16,718 bases of DNA from Thermococcus sp. (GCA_027074805.1 JALTCK010000150.1:1-16718), one strand, 5' to 3'; counted from the first letter of the stretch, positions 6,332-12,658 are shown. Made by a program: numbers and translations. Notes: generated from the letters alone by a model not told the origin.

Positions 6332-6658
6332 TCATCCTTTGAGTTTCTTTATAGTTTCTTCCAAGAAGTGGATTCCTTCTTCCAGGAGTCTCTCGCCTTC
6401 TGGTGTGAGCCGGTAGTATTTTCTGGACGGTTTCCCTGTTTGGCTCTCCTGCCACTCTGCCGTTACATATCCATCCTTTTCCAGCTTGTAGAGGACAACG
6501 TAGGAGCTTACGGTTGCAGGTTCAAATTTGAAGGCCTCTTTTATTTTTTCCTTCAGCTCGTAGGCGTACATCGGTCTCTCCTTAAGGAGTCTGAGGATGT
6601 AGAGCCAGAGGACTTCCTTGGTGATCTTGGTTTTGAGTCTTTCCATGGGACTCGTCAT
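6332..6658 (-). CDS. PadR-family transcriptional regulator
   Basis: A 108-residue winged-helix DNA-binding protein of the PadR family. Seen are ITKEVLWLYILRLLKERPMYAYELKEKI (residues 12-39), the PadR lead helix and turn; EPATVSSYVVLYKLEKDGYV (46-65), the recognition helix into the wing; and SRKYYRLTPEGERLLEE (78-94), the classic PadR wing and following helix. The start ATG at 6658 (MTSPMERLK) has GGGTGAG just upstream; a longer frame adds 14 residues without a ribosome site. It is divergent from a FUN14-type gene, with palindromic sites between them, so autoregulation and control of the neighbour are plausible. The ligand is unknown. Confidence 0.85.
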   Translation of the reverse strand: MTSPMERLKTKITKEVLWLYILRLLKERPMYAYELKEKIKEAFKFEPATVSSYVVLYKLEKDGYVTAEWQESQTGKPSRKYYRLTPEGERLLEEGIHFLEETIKKLKG

Positions 6659-6682
6659 TTTCTCACCCACTTTTATGATCTG

Positions 6683-6724
6683 CAAATATTTTGGTCTCAT
6701 TTAATTTAAACGTTTTGCCAAAAC
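6683..6724. promoter_or_regulatory. divergent promoter with possible PadR operators
   Basis: GTTTTG-C-CAAAAC (6712-6724) is a perfect 13-base palindrome, and CAAATATTTTG (6683-6693) is a near-palindrome sharing the CAAA/TTTG ends. Between them TTTAATTTAAA (6700-6710) fits a TATA box for the - strand padR-like gene, about 45 bases before its start. For the + strand gene, the T-rich stretch at 6725-6730 is the best TATA candidate. These are natural operator candidates for the adjacent repressor-type protein. Confidence 0.45.
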
Positions 6725-6768
6725 ATTTTTACCTTTTTGAGGTATATCCCTTTGTGGAGGTGAAAATC

Positions 6769-7068
6769 ATGGAGTTCAACCTGAACGCCATGTTTGGGGA
6801 CATGGGTGTTGGTGCCGTTGTGGGCTTTATAACAGGGTTTGCACTGAAGAAGATAATGAAGCTGGCCATGGCTATAATCGGGGCTTATCTCCTTAGCCTC
6901 TTCTGGCTCCAGCAGAAGGGGGTCATTGTGATCGACAAGGAAAAACTCTTCAACCTAGCGGCTGGGTGGAGCAGCGAAATACTTACTCTCGGCGAGAAGA
7001 TCATGGGGATACTCCCGGGCACGACAGCCTTTCTGGCTGGCTTTTACATAGGATTCCGAAAGGGCTGA
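6769..7068 (+). CDS. FUN14-family small membrane protein
   Basis: A 99-residue membrane protein. It has a Gly-rich first transmembrane segment (VGAVVGFITGFALKK, residues 14-28), a second segment immediately after it (MKLAMAIIGAYLLSLFWL, 30-47), an amphipathic middle (VIDKEKLFNLAAGW) and a third segment near the C-terminus (TTAFLAGFYIGFRKG, 85-99). This pattern and the GFALKK turn fit the FUN14 family, known in eukaryotes as mitochondrial outer-membrane mitophagy receptors but widespread and uncharacterised in archaea. ATG 6769 follows GGAGGTGAAAA. The divergent PadR gene suggests regulated expression. The family call is from memory of the pattern. Confidence 0.75.
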   Translation: MEFNLNAMFGDMGVGAVVGFITGFALKKIMKLAMAIIGAYLLSLFWLQQKGVIVIDKEKLFNLAAGWSSEILTLGEKIMGILPGTTAFLAGFYIGFRKG

Positions 7069-7140
7069 ATCCCGACCTCTAATTTTCCAACCCATACTGG
7101 GATCAAAATGGGAAAGAGGCCTTAGAAAAGGAGGCATACA

Positions 7141-7896
7141 TCAAACCTTTCCGTGGTAGAGGGTCTTTATGATCTCTTCCGGGAGGCCCTCTCTTTTAAT
7201 TCTCTCTTCGATTAGTTTCTTGTTGTAATCCACCTCAATGAACTTGGTGTGGAGGGTGTCGATATCGATTAGGGCAAAGGTTGCTCTATGTTCCCTTCCA
7301 GATGGATAACCTATGCTCCCGGGGCAGACCACCCTTCCGTAGCGTGTCATGGCGTTGACAGGATATTTGGGTGAGGCGGTGAGGAGGATTTCGTAATCCT
7401 TCACCGGGCGCATGATGGTCTCGTAGTAGCTCGGAGGCTGTTCTGGGAGCACCTTGCCATGGAACGGGTCGAGCGGGCTTCCGTACACGCCGAATATGGC
7501 GTTCTTTCCGACCTTGTCGACGAGATAAATGGGCAGGTCCCTTATGAATTCTCTACCTTCGTGCCCCAGTCTCTCCCACGTGTACTTAAGCGCTCTCTTG
7601 ATGTAGTCCGGATAGTCAACCCTTTCTATGAAATCAGGTCCCTTTGCGTGGGGGTCGCTCTCGGCTATGACCTGATCGAATTCACCCCGGATGACCTTGA
7701 CCCTGTTGTTTCTTATGAGGTCGTCGAGTGCGTCTATAACTTCCCTCGGATACGGGAAGAGGCCGACTATGTTTCCGAGGATGTAGTACTTTTCGATCTC
7801 GTATCCCTCCTCCCTGAGCTCTTCTATCCTCTCAAGGGCCTTCGCCAGCGCTGGAAGGTTCCCGTTGATGTTGGCCAGAACAGCCACGTACGTCAT
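7141..7896 (-). CDS. metallophosphoesterase-fold protein lacking metal ligands
   Basis: A 251-residue homologue of YfcE-like metallophosphoesterases. The fold markers are clear: VAVLANINGNLPALAKALE (residues 4-22), YILGNIVGLFPYPREVIDAL (38-57) and the family C-terminal block CPGSIGYPSGREHRATFALID (191-211). The ligand motifs, however, are changed: DxH is N9-x-N11, GD is G41-N42, GNHD is GEFD (71-74), the His of the HG motif is Y138, and the expected GHTH region reads TASPKYP (173-179). A hydrolase using two metals in the usual way is therefore unlikely. ATG 7896 follows GGAGGTGGTGGGA; an earlier GTG overlaps that site. A TATA-like CTTAAATACC lies near 7945-7955. It could be a nucleotide-binding or regulatory pseudoenzyme. 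Confidence 0.85.
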   Translation of the reverse strand: MTYVAVLANINGNLPALAKALERIEELREEGYEIEKYYILGNIVGLFPYPREVIDALDDLIRNNRVKVIRGEFDQVIAESDPHAKGPDFIERVDYPDYIKRALKYTWERLGHEGREFIRDLPIYLVDKVGKNAIFGVYGSPLDPFHGKVLPEQPPSYYETIMRPVKDYEILLTASPKYPVNAMTRYGRVVCPGSIGYPSGREHRATFALIDIDTLHTKFIEVDYNKKLIEERIKREGLPEEIIKTLYHGKV

Positions 7897-8057
7897 TCCC
7901 ACCACCTCCGATTTTTTTCTTACCTAAATTAACTAAAAGATGGAGGTATTTAAGGTTTTCGTAAGGGCTTCATTACTCCCAAGAGACCCACTCAAGCAGT
8001 TTGCGTGTTATTTCAGTCCCGAAGGATGTCAAACGACTTCTGCAATGCAAAGCTTGT

Positions 8058-8078
8058 TTGGCGTCCTTCGGACGCCAA
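8058..8078. repeat. 9-bp stem hairpin
   Basis: TTGGCGTCC and GGACGCCAA form a perfect 9-bp inverted repeat around a TTC loop. Its core GGCGTC/GACGCC and loop match the hairpins at 8350-8366 and, more loosely, 10097-10115. Confidence 0.7.
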
Positions 8079-8209
8079 GAATAAAGTTGAAACTGGTTGA
8101 AGACCCCACCTAATACGTAAACCCACACCCGAGAGTACAATTAATAGAGCACACAAACACCTTCGGCACTTCTCGACAGTAAGAACTATTTGATCAAACT
8201 TTTCGCCAG

Positions 8210-8230
8210 CAAGCTTTTGGAAAAAGCTTG
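8210..8230. repeat. 9-bp stem hairpin
   Basis: CAAGCTTTT and AAAAGCTTG pair perfectly around GGA. An alternative pairing, CCAGCA (8206-8211) with TGCTGG (8247-8252), would enclose most of it, so two competing folds are possible. Confidence 0.65.
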
Positions 8231-8330
8231 ACCAAAATGTTCTTCCTGCTGGAGTAGGGTAACTAGAGCGGGGTTTCTATGGGGGTATTGAGCAATTAGT
8301 CTAAGACCACTCACGGTGAGCTCGTCATTC

Positions 8331-8384
8331 AGGGGTTTACTCTTCCTTCGACGCCCTTCGGGCGTCTTTTTGAAGTAAACCCCT
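8331..8384. repeat. nested hairpin, 11-bp outer and 7-bp inner stem
   Basis: The outer arms AGGGGTTTACT (8331-8341) and AGTAAACCCCT (8374-8384) are perfectly complementary over 11 bp. Inside, GACGCCC (8350-8356) pairs with GGGCGTC (8360-8366) around TTC, followed on the + strand by T5. The inner hairpin plus T run resembles a terminator on the + strand, but the outer arms imply a larger folded element of 54 bases. Confidence 0.75.
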
Positions 8385-8508
8385 TTAAAGAACGTTTTGG
8401 GGAGGTTCTTGCTTAGAAACTAAATCCTAAGATGGAAACCCGAGTTAGAGAAGGCTCGAGAAACAGTCATCAACATTCCGCCAGCGCTTTCGTCAGAAAG
8501 GGCTGTTG

Positions 8509-8586
8509 TGGCGCCCCGGCGGGGATTTGAACCCCGGACCTCGAGGTCCGCAGCCTCGCGCCCTATCCAGACTAGGCCACCGGGGC
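8509..8586 (-). tRNA. tRNA-Arg (anticodon GCG)
   Basis: On the - strand, GCCCCGG (8586-8580) pairs with CCGGGGC (8519-8513), then G and an encoded CCA ending at 8509. The anticodon stem CGAGG/CCTCG with loop CTGCGGA gives GCG, which reads CGC. The T arm is CGGGG-TTCAAAT-CCCCG. A TATA box lies 30-35 bases upstream (8614-8626). It is divergent from tRNA-Gly and faces the palindrome-rich region. Confidence 0.95.
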
Positions 8587-8613
8587 ACAGTCAGTAACCC
8601 TTCTCGAGGACGC

Positions 8614-8656
8614 TTTATAAATTTAACCGTCTCTGCTCACCGAAAGATTTATAAAT
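8614..8656. promoter_or_regulatory. divergent promoters of tRNA-Arg and tRNA-Gly
   Basis: TTTATAAATTTAA (8614-8626) is placed for the - strand tRNA-Arg (5' end 8586), and TTTATAAAT (8648-8656), preceded by CGAAAGA as a TFB-recognition-like element, faces tRNA-Gly. The second box is about 38 bases before the tRNA 5' end, implying a leader of roughly 10 bases that would be trimmed. Confidence 0.7.
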
Positions 8657-8689
8657 CGGGCACAGGTGAGTATTCTATGGGCTTCAACT

Positions 8690-8767
8690 GCGGTGGTAGT
8701 CTAGCCTGGTCTAGGACAGCGGCCTGCCACGCCGCTGGCCCGGGTTCAAATCCCGGCCACCGCACCA
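8690..8767 (+). tRNA. tRNA-Gly (anticodon GCC)
   Basis: GCGGTGG (8690-8696) pairs with CCACCGC (8757-8763), followed by A and CCA. The anticodon stem GCGGC/GCCGC encloses CTGCCAC, anticodon GCC. The sequence after the CCA is abruptly AT-rich and leads into an orphan ORF and the broken oxidoreductase, which is consistent with use of the tRNA 3' end as an insertion point. No duplicated tRNA 3' end (att copy) was found in the window. Confidence 0.95.
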
Positions 8768-8816
8768 CAATTCTAACGAATAGTATGACGGCTGAATATT
8801 TTTAATTGTCTACGTA

Positions 8817-9068
8817 TTGGTGGATATTTGGGGATTCCATTTGAGAAATAGTGAAAACCAAGAAGAAGTCTTAGAAGCACTTAACAACATTATGTTTGAG
8901 TATCAAGCACAGATGTTCGCTTTGGAATATTTAACATTGCTCTCCCAACAACCTGAAATTCTTTCAAAGACCATCCAACAAGCCGTGGATGAAGAAGCAG
9001 ATAATGAATTGGAAGATGAAGGAGCACTAGAAAGAGCAAGAACTTTCTCACAAAACCAGAAAACTTAA
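8817..9068 (+). CDS. orphan AT-rich ORF of unknown function
   Basis: An 83-residue acidic, helix-rich protein starting at TTG 8817 or GTG 8820 (MVDIWGFHLRNSENQEEVLE) and ending NQKT. It contains LSKTIQQAVDEEADNELEDE; there is no signal peptide, transmembrane segment or cysteine. There is no clear ribosome site. A TATA-like TATTTTTAA (8797-8805) lies close enough that a transcript would be nearly leaderless. Base composition is much more AT-rich than the neighbouring genes. It fills the space between tRNA-Gly and the broken 3' end of the oxidoreductase, and its stop falls at the junction (9066-9068). I do not recognise it; it may be part of an inserted element. Confidence 0.4.
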   Translation: MVDIWGFHLRNSENQEEVLEALNNIMFEYQAQMFALEYLTLLSQQPEILSKTIQQAVDEEADNELEDEGALERARTFSQNQKT

Positions 9069-9990
9069 GAGGTTCGCACCGGTTATCTTTGCTTCAAAGG
9101 TGGCCGTTGAGGCGAGCATAAGGGGATAGGGTTTGCCTGTAAAGAAGTCCCTGTGCTCGACGCAGTCTCCCACAGCAAGGATGTCGGGGTGTGAGGTTCT
9201 CATGTACTCATTGATCCATATTCCGTACTCGGTGACTCTGAGGCCCGCCTTTACCGCGAGCTCCACGTTGGGACGGTAGCCGACGGATAGGATGACTATC
9301 TCTGTCGGGAGCTCCCTTCCATCGACCAGCTTCCCCTTCTCTGCCCTTCCCTCGCCGATGATCCTCTCAACGTTTCCGTGAACGAAGCGGATGCTGGTTT
9401 CCTTCAGTCTCCCCTCCACCATTTCGTTGAACTCGGGGTCGAAAGAGCTCCTCAGGAGTCTGCTCCTAACGACTATTGTTACGTCCTTTCCAAGCTTTCT
9501 TATCTCGTCACCGACCTCGAGGGCGATGAAGCCGCCGCCCACTATAACGACCTGCTCTGCCTTTTCAAGCCGTTCTCTGAGTCCCTTGAGGTAGTTGTAG
9601 TCCTTGGGAATCGTGTAGACTCCTTCAAGTTCGCTTCCCTCCAGTTTGGGCTTAACTAGTCGTGAGCCGGTCGCTATGACGAGCCTGTCCCATCCGATTT
9701 CTTTCCCGGAGCGGGTCCTTAGGAGCTTCTCTTTTGGAATTATCTCCGTCACTTCGTCGGTGGGGATCTCTACTCCTAGCGGTTTCAGAAACCTCCCCCG
9801 GGGCAGAACGTTGTCTTCAACGCTCTTGAGGCTCCCGAAAACGTAGGGCATGCCGCAGGGGATTGTTGCGACCTCTCCCCTCTTTATCGCCAGAACGCTT
9901 TTTCCGGGTGGAACTTCTTGGCTGAGATGACTTCGGTGATTCCCCTGCGCTCGCTCCTATAATCACAACGTCGTACTTCCTTTGGTTCAT
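9048..9990 (-). pseudogene. FAD/NAD(P)-dependent disulfide oxidoreductase, decayed
   Basis: A remnant of a CoA-disulfide-reductase/NADH-oxidase-type flavoprotein (family normally about 440 residues). From ATG 9990 the first frame reads MNQRKYDVVIIGASAG, the FAD-binding start. It then shifts at the G run (9942-9945) to GITEVISAKKFHPEK, and again at the A run (9899-9903) to SVLAIKRGEVATIPCGMPYV. Each shift is explained by one missing base. IPCG carries the single redox Cys typical of the family. Downstream are the NAD site VVIVGGGFIALEVG and the second FAD motif HPDILAVGDCVE. After EAKITGANL the protein ends in six foreign residues, so about 130 C-terminal residues (the dimerisation domain) are missing. 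TATA-like TTTAAAAG at 10010-10018 suggests a leaderless start. The two homopolymer shifts could be sequencing errors; the truncation could not. Confidence 0.85.
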
Positions 9991-10084
9991 CTAATTATTA
10001 TTTCCCCAGTCTTTTAAACGGTTTCGTTATCAAAAGGTTTCAAGCGTAAGCACTTTTATGTTGAAGAAAGAATGGAAGAGGATA

Positions 10085-10888
10085 TCACTCACCGGTGGCG
10101 CCCTTCAGGGCGTCCTTGCAGGGACAGTGCCTCTCCTTCGGAATGTACTTGATGGACTTCATGAGGAGGTACTTTATCTCCTCGCTCTTTTTGGCCATCA
10201 GCTCGATGACTTCCGTGTGGGTGAGCTTCTCCCTGCTTATTCCTGCGGCGAAGTTGGTGACGATGGCAACGCTGGCATAGCACATCTCAAGCTCCCTCGC
10301 GAGGACTGCCTCGGGGCACTGCGTCATGCCAACAACATCAGCCCCAAGTATCTTAAGTGCCCTTATCTCGGCCCTTGTCTCAAACCGCGGTCCCTCCATA
10401 CAGGCGTAGGTCCCGGTGGGGTGATACTCAAAACCCAGTTCCCTAGCAGAGGTTGTAAGGGCTTTTCTGAGCTCTGGGCAGTAGGGGTCGGTGAAATCAA
10501 CGTGAGCCACGAACCTTCTTTCGTGTGGGCTTTCCTCGCCGTCGTAGAAGGTGTAGTGCCTGGTCTTGGTGAAGTCCATTAGTTGGTCGAGGATCACGAA
10601 ATCGCCAGGTTTCATGTTGAGGTTAAGGGAACCCACTGCGGAAGTCGAGAGTATCCTTTCAACTCCGAGCTTGTGGAGAGCCCAGATGTTGGCCCTGTAG
10701 TTTATCTTATGCGGTGGAACGCTGTGTCCCTCACCGTGTCTGGCAAGAAAGGCTATCTCCTCACCCTCGTACATCCCTATCTTAACCCTGACCTTTCCGT
10801 AGGGTGTTGTCACGAACTCCTCCCTGACGTTCTGAAGGAGCTTCGGGTCGTAAACTCCAGAACCTCCTATAATAGCTATTCTCGGCAT
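10085..10888 (-). CDS. purine nucleoside phosphorylase (MTAP/PNP family)
   Basis: A 267-residue phosphorylase that cleaves purine nucleosides with phosphate, giving the base and (deoxy)ribose 1-phosphate. Family motifs are MPRIAIIGGSGVYDP (residues 1-15), the phosphate-binding RHGEGH (50-55), the substrate region MEGPRFETRAE (164-174), GMTQCPEA (187-194) and VTNFAAG (210-216). Asn212, where methylthioadenosine phosphorylases have Asp, points to 6-oxopurine nucleosides (inosine, guanosine) rather than MTA. A C-terminal CPC motif (255-257) matches CXC motifs linked to disulfide stability in hyperthermophile members. ATG 10888 follows AGGTGATatc, with a TATA-like TTTTAAGG at 10918-10926. A GC hairpin (10097-10115) lies in its last codons. 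Confidence 0.9.
   Translation of the reverse strand: MPRIAIIGGSGVYDPKLLQNVREEFVTTPYGKVRVKIGMYEGEEIAFLARHGEGHSVPPHKINYRANIWALHKLGVERILSTSAVGSLNLNMKPGDFVILDQLMDFTKTRHYTFYDGEESPHERRFVAHVDFTDPYCPELRKALTTSARELGFEYHPTGTYACMEGPRFETRAEIRALKILGADVVGMTQCPEAVLARELEMCYASVAIVTNFAAGISREKLTHTEVIELMAKKSEEIKYLLMKSIKYIPKERHCPCKDALKGATGE
10097..10115. repeat. GC-rich hairpin in the end of the PNP gene
   Basis: GGCGCCC (10097-10103) and GGGCGTC (10108-10114) pair with one G-U or mismatch position around TTCA. The hairpin is 10 bases from the stop codon and resembles the hairpins at 8058 and 8350. It may help 3'-end formation, though it also encodes residues DALKGA. Confidence 0.45.
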
Positions 10889-10928
10889 GATATCACCTAA
10901 AAGGGGAATGGTGAAGGGCCTTAAAACG

Positions 10929-12230
10929 TTACTCCCCTTCCCAGAATTTCCTCTGGGCTTTGGCCCTCTCCTCGATGTCTTCCTTAACCTTACCCTCTGC
11001 CTCGAGTTCCAGTATCTTCGTGAGTATCTCACTCAGAAGCCACGAGCCCCAGCGGGGATCTTTGACCTCGAGAGCGGCGTCTATTGCCCCGTCTATGTCC
11101 GCTGTTCTCAACTTCTCCACGGCTATGCTTCCAAAGGCCAGGGAGCGGAGATAGTTCCCCCTAACCTTTTCAGCGAAGTCCCATGCTTCCTTGAACCTAC
11201 CGGCCTTGGAGAGGTACCGTACAACTTTGACTAGGACAGCATCGTCGGAGGACCGGCTTCCTATTTTAATAACAACTGGTACGTATTCCTCAGAGGGTAT
11301 TCCCTCGAGGAGTTTGTCCATAATAACATGGGCAACTTTATCGAAGTTCTCCCCCCCAACGGAGTCCAGGAACTGGTGTAGATATTCCTCTTTGTTAACT
11401 ATTACCTGGGCTATCCCGAGGAGTATCTCTTCTTTCTGTCCTTTGGACAGTCTCTCGAGGATGTTTATGACGAACTTTATTTCGCCCTGAACGGCAAGGC
11501 CTATTAGCAGGGAGCGCAGGACATCAAAACCACTCTCTCCTGACATTCCGAGGGCTATGTCTACGAACTTCTCGTAGGTGGCCTTCGGAACATCTGAGTT
11601 CTTCAGGTATACCGCCACCTCTTTCATGGCCTCGCCGAGCCAATAGTCGCTTTTTATCTCAGAGAGAACCCTGATTGCGCTTCCAAATTCCTCTCTCTTG
11701 AGGTGTTCCTTTATTGTCTCTATCGCCCCGATGGATCTCCAGGGCTCCTCCTGAATTTTCCCCACGATCAGGTATGCTTTTCTCATGTTGCCTTTTTTCA
11801 AATACACACGGAGTATCTTGAGTAGAAGGTCGTTCCTTTTCACAGTGTCCTCTATGTCATGGCCATAGAAAAGGGCATCATCTACAAGTCCTATCTCGAG
11901 AAGTCTCTCGGAGAGTGAAACAAGCATGTCGTCACGAAGGGGCTGGGGAAAAGTGAGTATTAATTCATAAGCCTCGTGAAATGTCTTTTTTGCCGTACTG
12001 GGGCTGACTTTCGAAAGATAGCTTGCCACTTCGATGAGGGCTTTTACCATGAGTGGGGGAGTTTCTATGGAAGCTGTGGCATTGAGTGCATACTTGAAGG
12101 CTTCCTTGTACAGGGAATTCCGGGCACGATACATATAGTATCCGATTTTGGCATAGGTAACTGCCCTAAGGTACTTATCTCTGATTGTCCCGGCTAGTTT
12201 AAAGGCCTCCCGATACACATCAGTGGCCAT
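10929..12230 (-). CDS. alpha-solenoid (TPR-like) protein of unknown function
   Basis: A 433-residue, almost entirely helical protein built from degenerate 34-40-residue helical hairpins. Examples are DVYREAFKLAGTIRDKYLRA near the N-terminus, AFKYALNATASIETPPLMVK, GNMRKAYLIVGKIQEEPWRS, GRFKEAWDFAEKVRGNYLRS and IDGAIDAALEVKDPRWGSW. The repeated pattern A-x-x-x-A followed by D/P-x-x-R/W resembles TPR or Sel1-like units and implies a protein-binding scaffold. There is no signal peptide or transmembrane segment, and it ends in a charged helix (ERAKAQRKFWEGE). ATG 12230 follows GGTGAcaata; a TATA-like AATATTAAATAC is near 12263-12274. It lies just upstream of the phosphorylase, which has its own promoter. 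No function can be assigned. Confidence 0.75.
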   Translation of the reverse strand: MATDVYREAFKLAGTIRDKYLRAVTYAKIGYYMYRARNSLYKEAFKYALNATASIETPPLMVKALIEVASYLSKVSPSTAKKTFHEAYELILTFPQPLRDDMLVSLSERLLEIGLVDDALFYGHDIEDTVKRNDLLLKILRVYLKKGNMRKAYLIVGKIQEEPWRSIGAIETIKEHLKREEFGSAIRVLSEIKSDYWLGEAMKEVAVYLKNSDVPKATYEKFVDIALGMSGESGFDVLRSLLIGLAVQGEIKFVINILERLSKGQKEEILLGIAQVIVNKEEYLHQFLDSVGGENFDKVAHVIMDKLLEGIPSEEYVPVVIKIGSRSSDDAVLVKVVRYLSKAGRFKEAWDFAEKVRGNYLRSLAFGSIAVEKLRTADIDGAIDAALEVKDPRWGSWLLSEILTKILELEAEGKVKEDIEERAKAQRKFWEGE

Positions 12231-12301
12231 TATTGTCACCTGAGGTGTTTACGAACTAGGAGTATTTAATATTTCCTGCAGGGGCCATAATAAAAAGTAG
12301 G

Positions 12302-12511
12302 TCAGCCGAGCTCGTCATATACCACGGCCACGGTCTCTCCATCGTCCAAGGAAACGAAACTAACCTTGGTCTTTTTTCCGCTCCTAGGGTCAACAACGAC
12401 AAAGTCGGGTTTTGATAGATATTTGCTCGAGGGAATGTGCCATACATCACCGTAGTGGGCTTTCATATCCCTAAGAAACCTGTGGGGGTCGCGCTTAATA
12501 ATCGTCGTCAT
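12302..12511 (-). CDS. small protein of unknown function
   Basis: A 69-residue protein starting MTTIIKRDPHRFLRDMKAHY, with a central hydrophobic strand DFVVVDPRSGKKTKVSFVSL and ending AVVYDELG. The pattern of an N-terminal helix followed by beta strands looks like a real folded domain. It has a ribosome site (GGTGATG) 5 bases before ATG 12511 and a strong TATA-like element (TTTATATTTTAA, 12541-12555 region), so I take it as a gene. No cysteines or membrane segments. Function and family are not recognised. Confidence 0.65.
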   Translation of the reverse strand: MTTIIKRDPHRFLRDMKAHYGDVWHIPSSKYLSKPDFVVVDPRSGKKTKVSFVSLDDGETVAVVYDELG

Positions 12512-12658
12512 TCTTCATCACCATTCACTACTACAACTTTAAAATATAAAAAGCTTTCCTATAGACATTCGTTAAAAGTGGTATCGACGATCGTCTAATT
12601 TCGCTCTTGAAAATCATTCTCCGTACATTGGTGCAAACTATGATTCGTTGAAAGACTT

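Larger units (their letters stand above)
7973..8476 (-). pseudogene. interrupted reading frame, possible decayed gene
   Basis: One - strand frame runs from ATG 8476 (MLMTVSRAFSNSGFHLRI) to TAA 7973-7975 with only three internal stops (TAG 8420-8422, TAG 8186-8188, TAA 8141-8143). The segment between the two TAGs is 77 codons and protein-like, including LNDELTVSGLRLIAQYPHRN and LVTLLQQEEHFGQAFSKSLL. The last segment ends with LTSFGTEITRKLLEWVSWE. No ribosome site was found for the 77-codon segment and it has no ATG. Either this is a gene broken by point mutations, or a structured sequence that is open by chance. I do not recognise a family. Confidence 0.3.
7930..8508. other. gene-poor, palindrome-rich region next to tRNA-Arg
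   Basis: About 550 bp with no intact gene of any useful size. The left end holds the promoter of the phosphoesterase gene. The rest has several strong inverted repeats (listed separately), the palindrome TTTGATCAAA (8189-8198) and TGCAATGCA (8041-8049), and base composition lower in GC than the ribosomal genes. It lies directly downstream of the - strand tRNA-Arg, so a transcript reading through that tRNA would cross it. It could be a structured RNA, a decayed gene or a remnant of an inserted element; I cannot tell which. Confidence 0.6.

Noticed and set aside
7459..7932. 157-codon + strand frame opposite the phosphoesterase homologue
   Set aside because: It is a shadow of the - strand gene, whose family motifs are unmistakable; it lacks a ribosome site.
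7930..8508. CRISPR array
   Set aside because: The hairpins differ in sequence and are not evenly spaced; there is no repeated 28-37 base unit with spacers.
7930..8508. RNase P RNA or SRP 7S RNA gene
   Set aside because: I looked for the conserved core sequences and expected terminal pairing and did not see them; the identity as a known large RNA is not supported.
8506..8805. 99-codon + strand frame across both tRNA genes, considered as an N-terminal integrase fragment (intN)
   Set aside because: Most of its residues are translations of tRNA-Arg (antisense) and tRNA-Gly (GGSLAWSRTAACHAAGPGSNPGHRTT-type), a common artefact. The remaining parts show no tyrosine-recombinase features, and no second att copy is visible.
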